DNA from: Capitulum mitella
Taxonomy: Eukaryota > Arthropoda > Thecostraca > Pollicipedomorpha > Pollicipedidae
DNA: 64,000 bases
Assembly (NCBI GenBank): GCA_030062745.1
Contig: CP099849.1
Location: 25,842,144-25,906,143, forward strand
Direction: 5' to 3'
Under the pieces are notes generated by a model. The model did no database searches. It had not been told where the DNA came from and saw only the letters and a list, made by a program, of their open reading frames with translations. Numbering within the stretch: the stretch's first letter is position 1; each line of letters begins with the position of its first letter. Both the position numbers and the translations under genes were made by a program. Shown here piece after piece: positions 20,644-37,299 of the stretch.

Positions 20644-21853
20644 CCCTATTCCCGGCAGGGGGGGCTAAATCCGCCCCCCTCGGGTTTTCTGCTTGCCAAT
20701 TCCAGGCTTTTTGACGCAGCTTTGCGAAACTTGGTGGCTTTTCCTAACTATTCTTTCTACGCGCTGTGACAAAATTTCAAAATTCTTCTTTGTTCAGGAG
20801 CGGAGCCAGGCAACGTTTTTGGGAGGCACCTCAGGCCATTTCTGGCCATGTTGAGGGTAAAAGGAAAATGGCTGCCAAAAACGGAGTTTTTAAGATAGAA
20901 CTTAAAACGTTATATGGATGTATAGCCAAATAGCTGGGTAATGTGCACACAAAATTTTGCTTATCTGAGGTCACTTTACAAGGTCAGGTCAAGGTCAAAA
21001 GTCAAAATTTGTTTTTTCGCAATAATTTCGGCGCCGTTTTTTCAAATACCAAACCCGGAATATATATGACGTAGAAGGATGCCCTCTACTTGTGTACCAA
21101 GTTTCAGCTTGATATCAGGTCGGGTCACGGAGCTATGACCTAAAATGTCAGTGCGCGTACACTATATCACAATAGCCAAAAAATAATTTTTTTGGAATAG
21201 AGTGAATTCAAATGATTGAAAACGCTTATAGATAATAGTAAATGCACACGAGATCATTCCAGGTGACCCCAAAGTCACTGGAGGTCATTTAAGGTCAAAG
21301 GTCACAAGTTGATCTGAAGAACGTGTGACCATGACAGTTCCCCCTTTTTCATGTCCCTGGCACCGCCTATGCGAACATTATACAAACACTGTAATGCGAT
21401 TTGTACTTCTTTAGCATAGCATGACTAGCAGAAGCCAAAATAGTGTTTTTACCTTTTTGGTTCATTCATTTGTTAAAAAACTAATCCTCCTATTTTTGAA
21501 ACCCTGTGAACGCCCATGAATTTTCTCAAAATTTCAGATTTGTGGACCCATGCTAAAAGCCATATCCATAATCTCTCGATTCATGCCAGTTTCATTGAAA
21601 TTGGTCGATAAACAACGGAGTTATAAGAAGTCCAAAAGTACCCGCCATTTTGACATTTTTGCTCCCCTGTATCCACAAATTTCGAAATTTTGAAAATTTG
21701 TTTTTATAAAAGTGTAGTTCACGTCACGGCAAATCGATTGTCGTTTGTTGCGATGAAATCGGACAAGTAGTTCTCGAGATCTCAGGGGGGGCCGAATCCG
21801 CCCCCCCCCCCTGCCGGGAATGGACCATACCGTCTAGACCTCCGGGAATACGG
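20644..21853 (-). mobile_element. Full-length non-autonomous piggyBac-like element, copy B (reverse)
   Basis: The 1210-bp reverse-oriented relative of copy A is flanked by TTAA at 20640-20643 and 21854-21857. The left terminus is CCCTATTCCCGG; the right terminus reads CGGGAATACGG, so one end base has mutated. Subterminal G-run/C-run palindromes and the AGGTCA array (DR1 at 21292-21304) are retained. No transposase frame is present. Many single-base differences from copies A and C indicate independent ageing. Confidence 0.82.
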
Positions 21854-22117
21854 TTAATAAGGACTCTAAAAGCATCATTCAGCACATTTTCAGTAAAGAT
21901 AGCCGAAATTGATACATTTGGTCACTTCCAGCGTTCACGGACCTCCACAAAATCAAAGGAATTGAAACGAGGTCATTGACCTTCGATGACCGAAGTATGT
22001 CAGCTGTTTGCACTAGTTATTTCATTATAATGAACCAAATTACATGATTTGACTGTTATAAAACTTAAAAATTATATATGAATGCATACGTGTAAACAAC
22101 TTTCCGCACATTTTTAC

Positions 22118-22118
<1 letters not shown>

Positions 22119-22158
<40 letters not shown>
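22119..22158. repeat. (TA)n microsatellite
   Basis: About 19 TA units preceded by acg and followed by ttgtatatgcg. Confidence 0.95.
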
Positions 22159-22160
<2 letters not shown>

Positions 22161-22379
22161 ATATGCGTGTCAATGTCCGCAAACATGCTTTTCTTAGAAT
22201 ACATTTCCATACAAACTGACATACTGCAAAGCAAATCTGGATCAGGTCACTAGCTGGTTGGCTTTGACCTTTACTGGCCAGGTAATTATGTGACGGCACA
22301 GAGGGATAAGGAATCACTATCTGGTATATCATGAACAGTTTCAGTTTTTATTCTTTCTGTCAATGCTTCTCAACAGACG

Positions 22380-23260
22380 GAGAGGGATGCCGGACCCCGA
22401 CGCTACATAGCCGCATCTACATCATCGCAGGGGCCCTCCGATCTTTTTTGGCGGTCTCAGGGGCCATATACCGTGTAGGGGCCATCTTGCCGTCTCAGGA
22501 CCCACCTGACCTTCCCGGGCCCCCTGACTGCATCAAGGACCTCCAAGGTTTTCGAAAAGGCGAGTTTAGTCCATTTGGGCCCTTTTGAGGTTGAGAAAGT
22601 CACAGATAAATCCCTGTTCAGGGCCCCTTAGGCAGGCCAAAGTCTCCTCATGCCGCGCCAGGCATGAGGAGACTCTTGAATCCTTGTCGTCTCAGGGGCC
22701 TCTTTGGCACTTTTAGCGGTCATGTGGGCCCTTTTTCGCCTTGGGGCGCTCTTGCGGTCTCAGGGGCTCTTGGAGAGTTTAAGGGCCTTTTGAGGGCTAT
22801 CTATCCATCTTAGGGACCATCTTGCCGTCTCAGAATCCTATTAGCACTGTTGGAGACCCTTTGACTGCATCAGGAACCTTCAGTTTTTTCACACAGGTCC
22901 GTGAAACCCATTCAGGGCCCCTATAACATTCCAGTGGCCCAGTCCTAAGGACTCACTCCTCAAATTGGCCGTCTCAGGTCAGACCCTGTGACCCTTCTGG
23001 CGGTCTCAGGGGCAATATACCGAGTTGGGGCCCAGTCGTGGTCTCAGGGACTCTTCGGGAACTTCAGGAGCCTTTCTATGAGACTTAAGGATCATCTTAG
23101 ACCTCACATAGGTCCCCTGACTGCAGCAAGAACCCGTCATGTTTTCACAGACACACCGTGAAGCTCATACGAGGCCCTTTCGGGCCCCTTTTAAGTCCGA
23201 GAGGAGCTTCTTCGGAGCCGGCCTGAGAGGGGCCCTTCTGAAGCCTGGGGGGGTCACCCC
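22380..23260. repeat. Degenerate tandem array built on GTCTCAGGGGCC
   Basis: Words such as ggtctcaggggcc, gccatcttgccgtctcag and gggcccctt recur about every 50-65 bp with strong divergence. The block reads as an old minisatellite with no clear unit boundary. A short hairpin sits inside at 22641-22674. No gene is recognised. Confidence 0.7.
22641..22674. repeat. Perfect 14-bp hairpin
   Basis: agtctcctcatgcc (22641-22654) and its exact reverse complement (22661-22674) are separated by the 6-bp loop gcgcca. Confidence 0.85.
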
Positions 23261-23326
23261 CTTCGCTCTCCTCCCTTGCATCCGCGCCAGATATCAACTT
23301 ATTTCGCATCAGACATCAGTGTATCA

Positions 23327-23400
23327 GTGCGAGGGCAGTCCGATTTGACCCCGACTCTGCTATCTTAAGTCTGACGTTCTGACCATTCGGCCACACCACC
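23327..23400 (-). tRNA. tRNA-Leu-like remnant (tRNA pseudogene or SINE head)
   Basis: Read on the minus strand from 23400, the sequence begins ggtggtgtggccgaatggtc, which fits a tRNA-Leu 5' end with an A box (TGGCCGAATGG). It continues to agacttaagata, an anticodon loop with TAA (Leu). The B-box region (cggggtcaaatc) is degenerate and the 3' acceptor strand does not pair well. It is therefore unlikely to be a working tRNA; a tRNA-derived SINE head is possible. Confidence 0.4.
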
Positions 23401-23504
23401 CAAAACCAAGCCAGGCGAATGCTTTTAGCAAACGGAAAACTATTTCGTCTGAAACAATTTGCCTACAACCGAAGACATTTCTCCAAAGCGACATGGGAAG
23501 GTCG

Positions 23505-23605
23505 TGTATATGTGTGTATATATATGTATATGTATATATATACGCCTTGCATATATATACGTATATATATATATACGTATATATATATATATATATATAT
23601 ATACG
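23505..23605. repeat. TA-rich microsatellite with internal duplication
   Basis: Interrupted TA/TG runs; the phrase atacgcctt occurs at both 23541 and 23602, each after a TA run, which suggests local duplication or slippage. Confidence 0.9.
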
Positions 23606-24271
23606 CCTTGGTTAAAATGGCCTGATTCACCTCGAGGGATAAAACAAAGAAGCATCAAACGGTGGCTCGCTGAGGCCAGAGACATGAACACCACCTTAGA
23701 AAAATATATCGAATATTCAGTACAAACGACAACGTGCCTTGGAGACGGAAGCAAAAATGAAAATGGAAATTTGCTCTGATTTATGAATGCCGCACGATAT
23801 CTGTATGCACTAAAGTGCAGATAACGGTCTGCTTTTAAGAAAACACATGACGTGGTAAAATATACGCCCCCGTCATCCGCTTGCAATACGAGAGGGCGAC
23901 GTGCCTTTTTTGGCCTCAAGAACGCGGCGTGACACGCGCCAGGCCCAGACGGGACGCACCGCCGCATCACATGCCGGCATGTGCGGTTGCGCTTCTGGAG
24001 AGCGTGCTCAGCCATCCCAGCCATCAGTTGGGGGCACGCGCTTCTCCATCTACAGAGCTAGGCGGACGGATTCCGTGTGAATGCAGTGACCTCAAGCCTG
24101 CCAAGTGAATTGATGTAGCTCACGCCTCCGACTTGCTCCAGGAAGTTGCACACATCCGGCTCACAGGCATACTGTACTCTCAGAAACGAGAAAATGCAGC
24201 ATCAGAGAACACTCGCGTAAGCATACTTCCACGCTGTCTTTCCAGTCGGTCGCGCCATCAGGTCCGAGTGC

Positions 24272-24432
24272 TCTCATATCATATCATATCATATCATATC
24301 ATATGACCAATGACCATACATATCATATCATATCATATGATCAATGACCATACATATCATATCATATCATATGACCAATGACCATACATATCATATCACA
24401 TCATATCATGATCAATGACCATACATATCATT
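24272..24432. repeat. ATATC pentamer array with a higher-order unit
   Basis: Runs of catat/atatc alternate with the phrase gaccaatgaccataca (or gatcaatgaccataca). This gives about four higher-order units of 40-50 bp. Confidence 0.92.
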
Positions 24433-24539
24433 AGATATGTAGACCAAGTAGTCCACAAAAAATCGTTTTCATCTGGTAAGGGCATCTGTGGCATAAATGT
24501 AGGGGGGCTGCGCGAATCGAACATGCTGCCCATCCCCCC

Positions 24540-24800
24540 TGTGAATGCGGGGTCGGCCGCCCTGGCCGGCGCCGGTTCGTGCCGGTCCGTCCGTCCGTGG
24601 TTGCGTCCGTCCCGAGCCGACCCGTGCCGGTGCCGGTGGGTGTAGGGCACCTGGGCCGGCGTGGCGCCGGTCCGGACGTGTAAGGATTGGTCGGGGTGTC
24701 GCGAGTCACGTGATGAGCAGTCGAGGTCGGGCCGCCGGGTCGCGGAAAGGGGGAGTCTGGAAACTGGGTTCGGGCGGCGCGGGCGAAATGTGTTCGGTAC
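24540..24800. other. GC-rich patch, no gene recognised
   Basis: Contains short ccggtgccgg and ccgtccgtcc repeats and is open on both strands by composition. The minus-strand frame 24875-24396 (159 codons) spans it but has no recognisable domain. Confidence 0.4.
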
Positions 24801-26627
24801 CAAGCACGACTGAAATAGAGCTGCAGGTGAGAAGTCTACGTGTTTGCTAAAGAAGACCACGCTTACATAAAGCACAAGTCGTGGAGAAAATATAATCCCA
24901 TGTTGTACTGCTGGTCACTGACGTTCAAACGGCGGACTTCTCACAAATAATGAATGTTTTAAAATGTACCTCATTTACCTGTTACCGGAAACTGCTTTCA
25001 TCTTCAGTCGGTGTGTCTGCCAGCCAAGCCGTCCGATAAGACACGAACACATAGGAACAGTTGGCTGCTGAAGCATGAGCTCGTACCATGAAAGCGCCAA
25101 GTTACATTAGTCCCGCAGAATAATACGGTTATTTGAACTAAAATATGCGCAATTCCTAGATCCCCTAAGCGAGATTCGTATCGATTGTGTGACTGCTTTC
25201 CTCGCTCACTCACTCCGTCCGAAGACGTAGATGACTCCGGGTCTAGCAGGACAACCTTTCACACGTCGCATTCTGCTCCCTGCCTGTTCCGCGAAACGTC
25301 CAATTGCGTTGACTACAGGTCTGTTACATTGTATACATGCAGTTAACAAACGACCTTTAGTATACCAGGAGACACTACTGTTATATAAATCAGTTACAGG
25401 TCAAAAATATATTAGACTCAACGTTTCGACCATGGGCCATCGTCAGGAGTAATCTAGAGCATGAGGTAAAAATTCAGATGCACATGGAAGAAAGGCACGT
25501 GTCAAACAGAAAAACTACCCCTAACTACCCGCACATTGCAGACGCCCAAGAACAAGGCCATTTGTTAATTGTATTTACGCATTGTTTAAAAACCAGGAGT
25601 ATTTAAGAGCTTTTCTTCAAGATATTTAAAGGTCTGCTACAGGCGACTTAGGTCAGGTCAGAGGAAATCAGGCCAGGAACTATAACCAAACGCGGTTTTG
25701 ACACCAGCATTTTTACCTCGCGCTAGTATTAAGAGCGAATCTGAGGGATAATTTAAATCAGACGGCCTTGTCCTGAAGGCCGACGTTTTCATTCCCTTAA
25801 AAAGGTGTTTTTCTTTCTTAGAATTAGATGGCCAGGTAGAACGACGTCCAAGGTTCCAGAGAGAGACATCTTGGAAAACGTGCGTTCAATCTCTGCTCAG
25901 GTTCTAAAGTTGTCACTTTTGTCATTGAATAAACCTTTTATTGGACTTCTTGGTAATTCTTTGATGCTTAACGCCGTTCTTTTAGTACGTTACACCGCCC
26001 CTTTATTTTTTCCTCATGTGTGAACTGATGGAGATGAAGCCTTAACTCGTGCATTATGATTTGCTTTTTCTATTTTGTAACGATGTAGTGTCATGATTAG
26101 TTTATGCTGGCGAGCGTCAAATAATAGAAATGTAAATGAAACACAGACATTCTGTTTCTCAATTACACCACACTCTCCTGAGCTCAAAATGGAAGTTCGT
26201 AAACAACTTCCTAATGTACCCATTGCGATTATTCAGATCAAGCAATCCCAAGACCCCACAGCATTTTAGGACAATAACGAACTGTTTAGGAAGTAGGAAA
26301 AGGAACACGAAACATGCCGCCCGTACGCAGACAGCGGTACATGCGACAGCCGACAACGTTCCGGGGCCCTTCGGTACATTTACCGTCAGCAGGACTGCGC
26401 GGAGGACGCCGCGCTCGACGCGGCCTCAGGGGAGACGATCGCCGTCCGTGAGGTCCCGACTCCCGGTCTCGTCCACTGCGACGATCGCCGAGCTCGGGAC
26501 CCGGCTTTCCTGTTTCAAGTGAAAGTCGAAGCGCTTCGCAGCGGACTGGCGCCGGGCGGCCGCGAACCGTCCGGAAATCGCCGGCGACATCAGGACCTGA
26601 TTCCCGCCGGACCTAGTGCTTTTTCAT

Positions 26628-27600
26628 CCAGGTCGAGTCCCTCGCCAGAAGATGCGAATGCCGAATCGCGGTATCTTAAGCCACCTTAAACGATGGAAAC
26701 CGCGAAGCCAGACCGAATGCCTTCCCGGCAGATTTAACAGAAGCTATTCAAACAGCGCGGGGCAGTTATTACTTTATGGATATTGGCAAATGGGCCGCCA
26801 AATGATGCACTTTTGCGTTATTTTTGCCACTAATAGCGCGCCCGACATCAAAGGATTTATGATAAGAGCGTGTACATCCGTAGGATTTATGACCTCTGCT
26901 AGGTCTACAAGGTCGGAGTGGGCGATCCGCACGATGGTTTGGACGCCGTCTCGTCGTGTTTTGGGTTCCCTAGTGTCTCCATTGTCGACCCAGTTCTTTT
27001 CGCTGGCGTTATTGCCAATGCTTCCCGTTTCCTTCCCTATGTTTGGCTTGTGTGCCACTGGATGACACAGTTACTGAACAGCTCTACCAGGTTGTCGTTT
27101 GGTGGGCCTACCCTGCATTTATGTAGTGTAATGAAACCTAAATAAATAAGGAAAACTGGCTGCAATTTTAAATTGGTTAAGAAAAGGTAAATCCAAATAA
27201 ACATATCAAAGCAGACTTCGTCATCGTGAGCACCACACAGAGTATGGCGAGCGTCTTAACTCTCTTCTTAACTGTTACAGATGTACTCTCTAACCTCCCG
27301 AGCTTGCCAAAATTCTGAACGTTATTATGGACCGATGGCATCCTGTGACTCTCACATTCATCGACCAAGCTTGCGTACTATCTCAAATACGGACTAGAAC
27401 GCGCGGAGAGACGCACTCAGCAATTAGCCAGTTAAAAGGTCGGTTTTATTAGCTATTTATATTAGCTTTGCACCGGATGACGGGAATCTCTGGCGACATA
27501 TCGACATAATTCATGGTGAAGTTAACTCATCTGCATCAAGGCTGGATCCTTTGTCAGAAATGCGTGCCGAACCGCGATATCTTGGGCCATCCTGAACTTA
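26628..27600. repeat. Pair of diverged direct repeats (26628-26695 and 27538-27600)
   Basis: Both segments share ggtcgagtcc/ggctggatcc, a cagaa-atgcg block, gccgaa-cgcg and tatctt-a-gccatc/accttaaac in order. The DNA between them is unrelated. They are probably fragments of one dispersed element; nothing coding is recognised between them. Confidence 0.45.
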
Positions 27601-28690
27601 CTGCGTTTCGAAGTGAAACGCTTGCGATTCACGGCAAGAGCGTGAAATTGCTGAGTCAATTTAGGACCGATTCAGATCAGTCACAAGCCTGATCTCCCCA
27701 CAGTCCCGGCCATCCAAGACAGAACGCTTTCAGGCACCGTTCTGTCATCGCCAAACGTCTATCTCCGGCTGCCATTGGCTACAGCACGCTGAGCTTCTAT
27801 CAAACTCGCAAGAATTTGTTTATAAATGTATTCTGAGCATGTTCTCGACCACCGATTGCCGTTACCTCGTCCGCTACGTAATTTCACGTCAGGCCTCGAG
27901 TCGAGGACTGTGCTAGCATCGTTTGCGAGGTTGGTTGATAAAGTCGCCACTCCTCTAACAGGCTGACTCATCACAGACGCGTGATTCGACTATCACAGGA
28001 GAACACGGTACCGACCAATGGCATCGGCCGCGGCCACCGCGGAAGGCGCGCCGCACCGTAACCAGTCCCTTCACCTAGCGCTGCATTTCGGCGCACCCTG
28101 ACATCAGACGACAGCGAGAACCCGCCGACACACCAAGACGGGGCCAGAGGCCGCTCAGCCACGACACACAGCCCAGCCAGCAACGCGGATGCCCGCACAC
28201 TATTCGTGCTGAGCAAAAACGCCAGCGACACTGCTCCCTCGTGTGCCTCGAGCGAGTCAGTTGATACCGCCACGGGGAGTGCAGCAAAACTGGTCACAGA
28301 AAAGGTTCAAAGAACCAGCCAAAATCCGGAAGAGCTACGCGTCGTCCGCTCCGGCGGCAAAGTCATTAAAAAGAAACTGACGGCTGACACACAGTCACGG
28401 ACCGACCGAGTGCAGCGACAGACGGACCGAACGCAGCTACAGGTCGGCACGGTTCTAAACGGACCAGCCCAGTTCCCACTAACCCAGTTCCCGACGGGCC
28501 GGGCCCGCTGTCGGCGGGCCGAACTCGGCGGCACGCGGGCTGCGGTCGGCGAAAGACGGCGTCGGCCCCGACAGGCCAGCGGCGCCGCGGCCAGGCCGAG
28601 CGGCGGCGGCCGGCTCGACGGAGGCGCCGCTCCTCCGGCCGATCCTCCGGGGACGCCACCGGACCGGCGAGACCTCCTCAGACGCCGCCG
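27600..28690. other. 3' flank of TFIIF beta, GC-rich near 28500-28690
   Basis: Lies downstream of the stop codon of the minus-strand gene. A plus-strand open frame (28206-29039) crosses the last exon and the GA microsatellite antisense and is a shadow. No polyadenylation signal was assigned. Confidence 0.45.
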
Positions 28691-28695
28691 GCCGG

Positions 28696-33495
<4,800 letters not shown>

Positions 33496-33499
33496 TGGA

Positions 33500-34350
33500 C
33501 TCTGGAAAAAGATGAAGTTAAGTTCTTTATTGCCAGCTGCTCTGCATGGACATGTAGTCATCCAGTGAGGTGTGCTGAGTGTTTTTTTGTGTATCATTTC
33601 TGTTTCGTCATTGTATTTTGCATGTTTTCTATTAAGTCCTTAACATTTTTCATGATTACTTTCTTCATTTTAGGCTTTTTAATCTTAACCGCCGCTGAGC
33701 CGGCGGCCTGATGTGGGCAGCCGAAGCCAGGAGGGGGGAGGCGTCTGTGGACGGAACGTCGGAGAAAATGGAACTTATATCGTCGGAAAGCTCGCCATGA
33801 GCACATTTCAAAACACCCAATTTTTTCCGAAAATTTTGAAAAAATGGCGCAACTACTTGGTCTACATATCTAAAACATAGGAATGAAACAGAAAAGCCCT
33901 AGCTCGACTACTAATAAAGTTAGAGCAATTCTGAGCACGCCAATGGAATTCATATTACAGTAAAATATAACTTATAGCATGCATACAGACACATATCACA
34001 TCAGGCTACTTGATTTACTGCAGTTTTTCATTTCTCTATATTTGTGGGGATTCTGAACGTCGCTGGCGAACTGTTGTCCATGTATACTTCCAAACCGGTT
34101 GAAGTGATTTGTACAAACATTTTGAACACCGACAGACTTGAACGCCAATAGCCCGACGTGACATGATTTGAGATCGTGATCTAGCCTAATGCTCTATTTC
34201 GTGTTCTGCCGAGGACCAACAACAATGTAAACAAAAGGGAAACGAGTATCTTTGGACTGAAACTCCCTGGGTTCCACACTGTGATCAAAAGGATGCTATA
34301 TAAGGTCGATCATATCACCTGACCTGTCGTAAGATCATGACCTGGTAACA
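33500..34350. other. 5' flank of TFIIF beta, no gene recognised
   Basis: AT-rich. A small GC inverted repeat (ccgccgctgagccggcgg) lies near 33690. No TATA box was assigned. Promoter elements for the minus-strand gene are expected here but none is distinctive. Confidence 0.4.
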
Positions 34351-34351
34351 G

Positions 34352-37232
34352 GCAATAATCCATCCCATCTTAAAGAACAAAGGCTCACTGTTTGATTCCA
34401 CAAATTATCGACATGATCGTTATTACCTTCCCTTTCAATTTTTTTGAAAAACTTCTTTATAGACATATTTATAGGCATTTGAGTGAAAATCAGTTACTAA
34501 CAGACAAACAAAGTGGGTACCGGCCAGATCATTGCACTCAGCTTCAGTTAATGTATCTCCTTCATAACGTACCCAAGAGTTTGGACACAGGGCACGATTT
34601 CACTGCCGTCTATATTGGCATTTTCAAGTGGCGCAAGACTACTTAAACAAAGCGAAATCGAATTCAGCTTCACTGGTTTCGTTCTGCTTTAGCTTAAACC
34701 GTACCCTTAACCCTATTCCCGGAGGGCTAGACGGTATGGTCGATTCCCGGCAGGGGGGCGGATTCGGCACCCCCTGAGATCTCGAGAACTACTCGTCCGA
34801 TTTCATCGCAACAAACGGCAATCGATTTGCCGTGACGTGAACTACACTTTTATAAAAAGATTTCAAAATTTTGAAATTTGTGGATACAGGGGGGGCAAAA
34901 ATGTCAAAATAGAGGGCACTTTTGGACTTCTTATAACTCCGTTGTTTATCGACCGATTTCGATGAAACTGGCATGAATCGAAAGATTATGGATAGGGCTT
35001 TTACCATGGGTCCGCAAACCTGAAATTCTGAGAAAATTCATGGGCGTTCACAGGGTTTCAAAAATAGGAGGATTAGTTTTCTAACAACTGAATGAACAAA
35101 AGAGCCAAACACCTTTTTTGGCTTCTGCTAGTCATGTTATACTAAAGAAGTACAAATCGCATTACAATGTTGGTATAATGTTAGCATAGGCGGTGCCAGG
35201 GACATGAAAAAGGAGGAACTGCCATGGTTACACGTTTCTCAGATCAACTTGTGACCTCTGACCTTAAATGACCTCCAGTGACCTTGGGGTCACTTGGAAT
35301 GATGTCGTGTGCATTTAATATTATCTGTAAACGTTTTCAATCATTTGAATTCACTCTATTTCAAAAATTTCATTTTATGACTATTGTGATATAGGGTACT
35401 GACATTTTAGGTCATAGCTCCGTGACCCGACCTGATATCAATCTGAAACTTGGTAAACAAGTAGAGGGCACCCTTCTACGCCATATATATTCCGAGTTTG
35501 GCATTTGAAAAAAACGGCGCCGAAATTATAGCGAAAAAACAAATTGACTTTTGACGTTGACTTGACCTTGTAAAATGACCTCAGATAAACAAAATTACAT
35601 CTGCACATTGCCCAAATATTTAGCTATACATCTATATAAAGTTTTAAGTTCTATCTTTAAAACTCTGTTTTTGGCAGCCATTCCTTTTACCCTCAACATG
35701 GCCAAAAATGTCATGAGGTGCCTCCCAAAAACGTTGCCTGGCTCCGCCCCTGAGCAAAATGGAATTTCGAAATTTTGTCACGGCACGTAGAAAGAATAGC
35801 TAGGAAAAGTCACCAAGTTTCGTGAAGCTGCGTTAAAAAGCCTAGAATTGGCAAGCAAAAAACCCGAGGGGGGCGGATTCAGCCCCCCTGCCGGGAATAG
35901 GGTTAAAGGCCGTACACAACAGTTAAAATTCAGCAGCTCCGTTTCTTCAACATGCACGTTAAACGCCGCCCGCTCGCAGGGGTCTGTTCTCGACCCACTT
36001 TTAGCTCACATGTTTTCAAACGGACAAGCTGAGAAAAAAACTACAAATAACTTTTTTTCTTCGCCGATGAAACTTCACTCTGCGCTCATCCCACGCCATA
36101 CAACCTTCAAGCAATCCAGGAATCATTACAGCACGATTCAGATGAAATTCACAGATGTGGTTAAAAATGATTCATTACAATTAATGCCTCTAAAATTGTT
36201 CAGCAAACATTTACCAACTAAATGACACATGCTCTCTACCTGACATTTGACGGCCAAAAGATTCCTTTATCAGACAAGCACCTTCGAATAACTCTTCCAA
36301 AAGATTTGTATTTTCCTCACCATAACAAGACCTTATGAAAAGGTAAACAAATCACCGAGTCCCTTATACCCAACAGCCCCATTCATTCCACAATCCATTC
36401 TCGACCACACATATAAGATATATATAGGACCGTATTTCGACTACTGTCGCTGTTTACGATGGAAACTTAGCAGTAACCAACGGCCTTCATCTCGAAAGAC
36501 TTCAAAACAGGAGTGCGAGACTTGTGACAGAAACGCTGCGGAGGACACCGACCGGAAAACTAAGATCTGACTTGGATCACTTAAGACTAAACGTGACAAA
36601 CACAAAATATCATTGTTTTCCAAGTTGCCTGAGCCACAACCACGCATTCCGGCTTACATTAGATCCATTCTTCTCCCTACAAGGGAATGTGACACGGGCT
36701 CCAGTCTCCGAAACGCCTGTTTTCGCACCCTTCCCGATAACCGCACTATCCGAAGATCCTTTGTACTGGCCACAAGACTTTGAAATCCGCTACTGTTCTC
36801 TGTCCGCACTTGCACCTCCCGTGGACCATTTCAACGTGCGGGATTTTAGCATCTTGGGTCCCCATCTCGTCAGATTACTTTTCCTGTGGCTCAGAATTAG
36901 GTAATATTCTTCACACCCGGCTGGGAGTGGGCATGTCGAAACTGAACGCCCGCATGTTTCGCATCCAGCTTGCTGACTTTCCAAAATGTCTCTGCGGCCA
37001 CCCATTTGAAACTATCAGTTATTTCTTTTTAAATTCCTCACTTTATTCTGTCTTACGACGGCATCTGTTTGCGGAGATTTCTCGTATCCCAAATTTTGAC
37101 TTCCTTGCTATTTCGTCGTCGGGAACACTTAACACTCTTATCTACGGCACCGGACTAACCGACGGTGAGGGCCGGATGGTAGCCAGAACGTTTCAAAAGT
37201 ACCTCCTGAAATCTGGGAGATTAAGCGACTGA
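34352..37232 (+). mobile_element. Decayed non-LTR retrotransposon (LINE) reverse transcriptase, interrupted
   Basis: RT landmarks occur in order but in different frames: HPILKNKGSLFDSTNYR (34361 on), FEKLLYRHIYRHLSENQLL with SGYRPDHCTQLQL (34392-34646), then beyond the inserted element SSVSSTCTLNA with QGSVLDPLL (from about 35920), a degenerate catalytic box FADE (about 36060, normally YADD), LERLQNRSARLVTETLRRTP (about 36495), and the C-terminal block LNARMFRIQLADFPKCLCG with FETISYFF (to the stop at 37232). Several frameshifts and stops make it non-functional. The order and motifs resemble jockey/CR1-like LINEs; the clade is not resolved. Copy C of the TTAA element (34711-35902) splits it. 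Confidence 0.85.
34711..35902 (+). mobile_element. Full-length non-autonomous piggyBac-like element, copy C, nested in the LINE
   Basis: This 1192-bp copy has CCCTATTCCCGG at the left and CCGGGAATAGGG at the right, with TTAA at 34707-34710 and 35903-35906. Removing it with one TTAA joins two parts of a LINE reverse-transcriptase region, so the boundaries are confirmed by the host sequence. Internal features are as in copy A, including a DR1 (35252-35264, spacer C) and a TGACCT array; no transposase frame. Confidence 0.88.
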
Positions 37233-37299
37233 GCGGGGGCGGTGGACGGGATGTGGCGACAGGGTATCGGCTGTCAGGTACGCGGGCCTGTCGGGTGCA

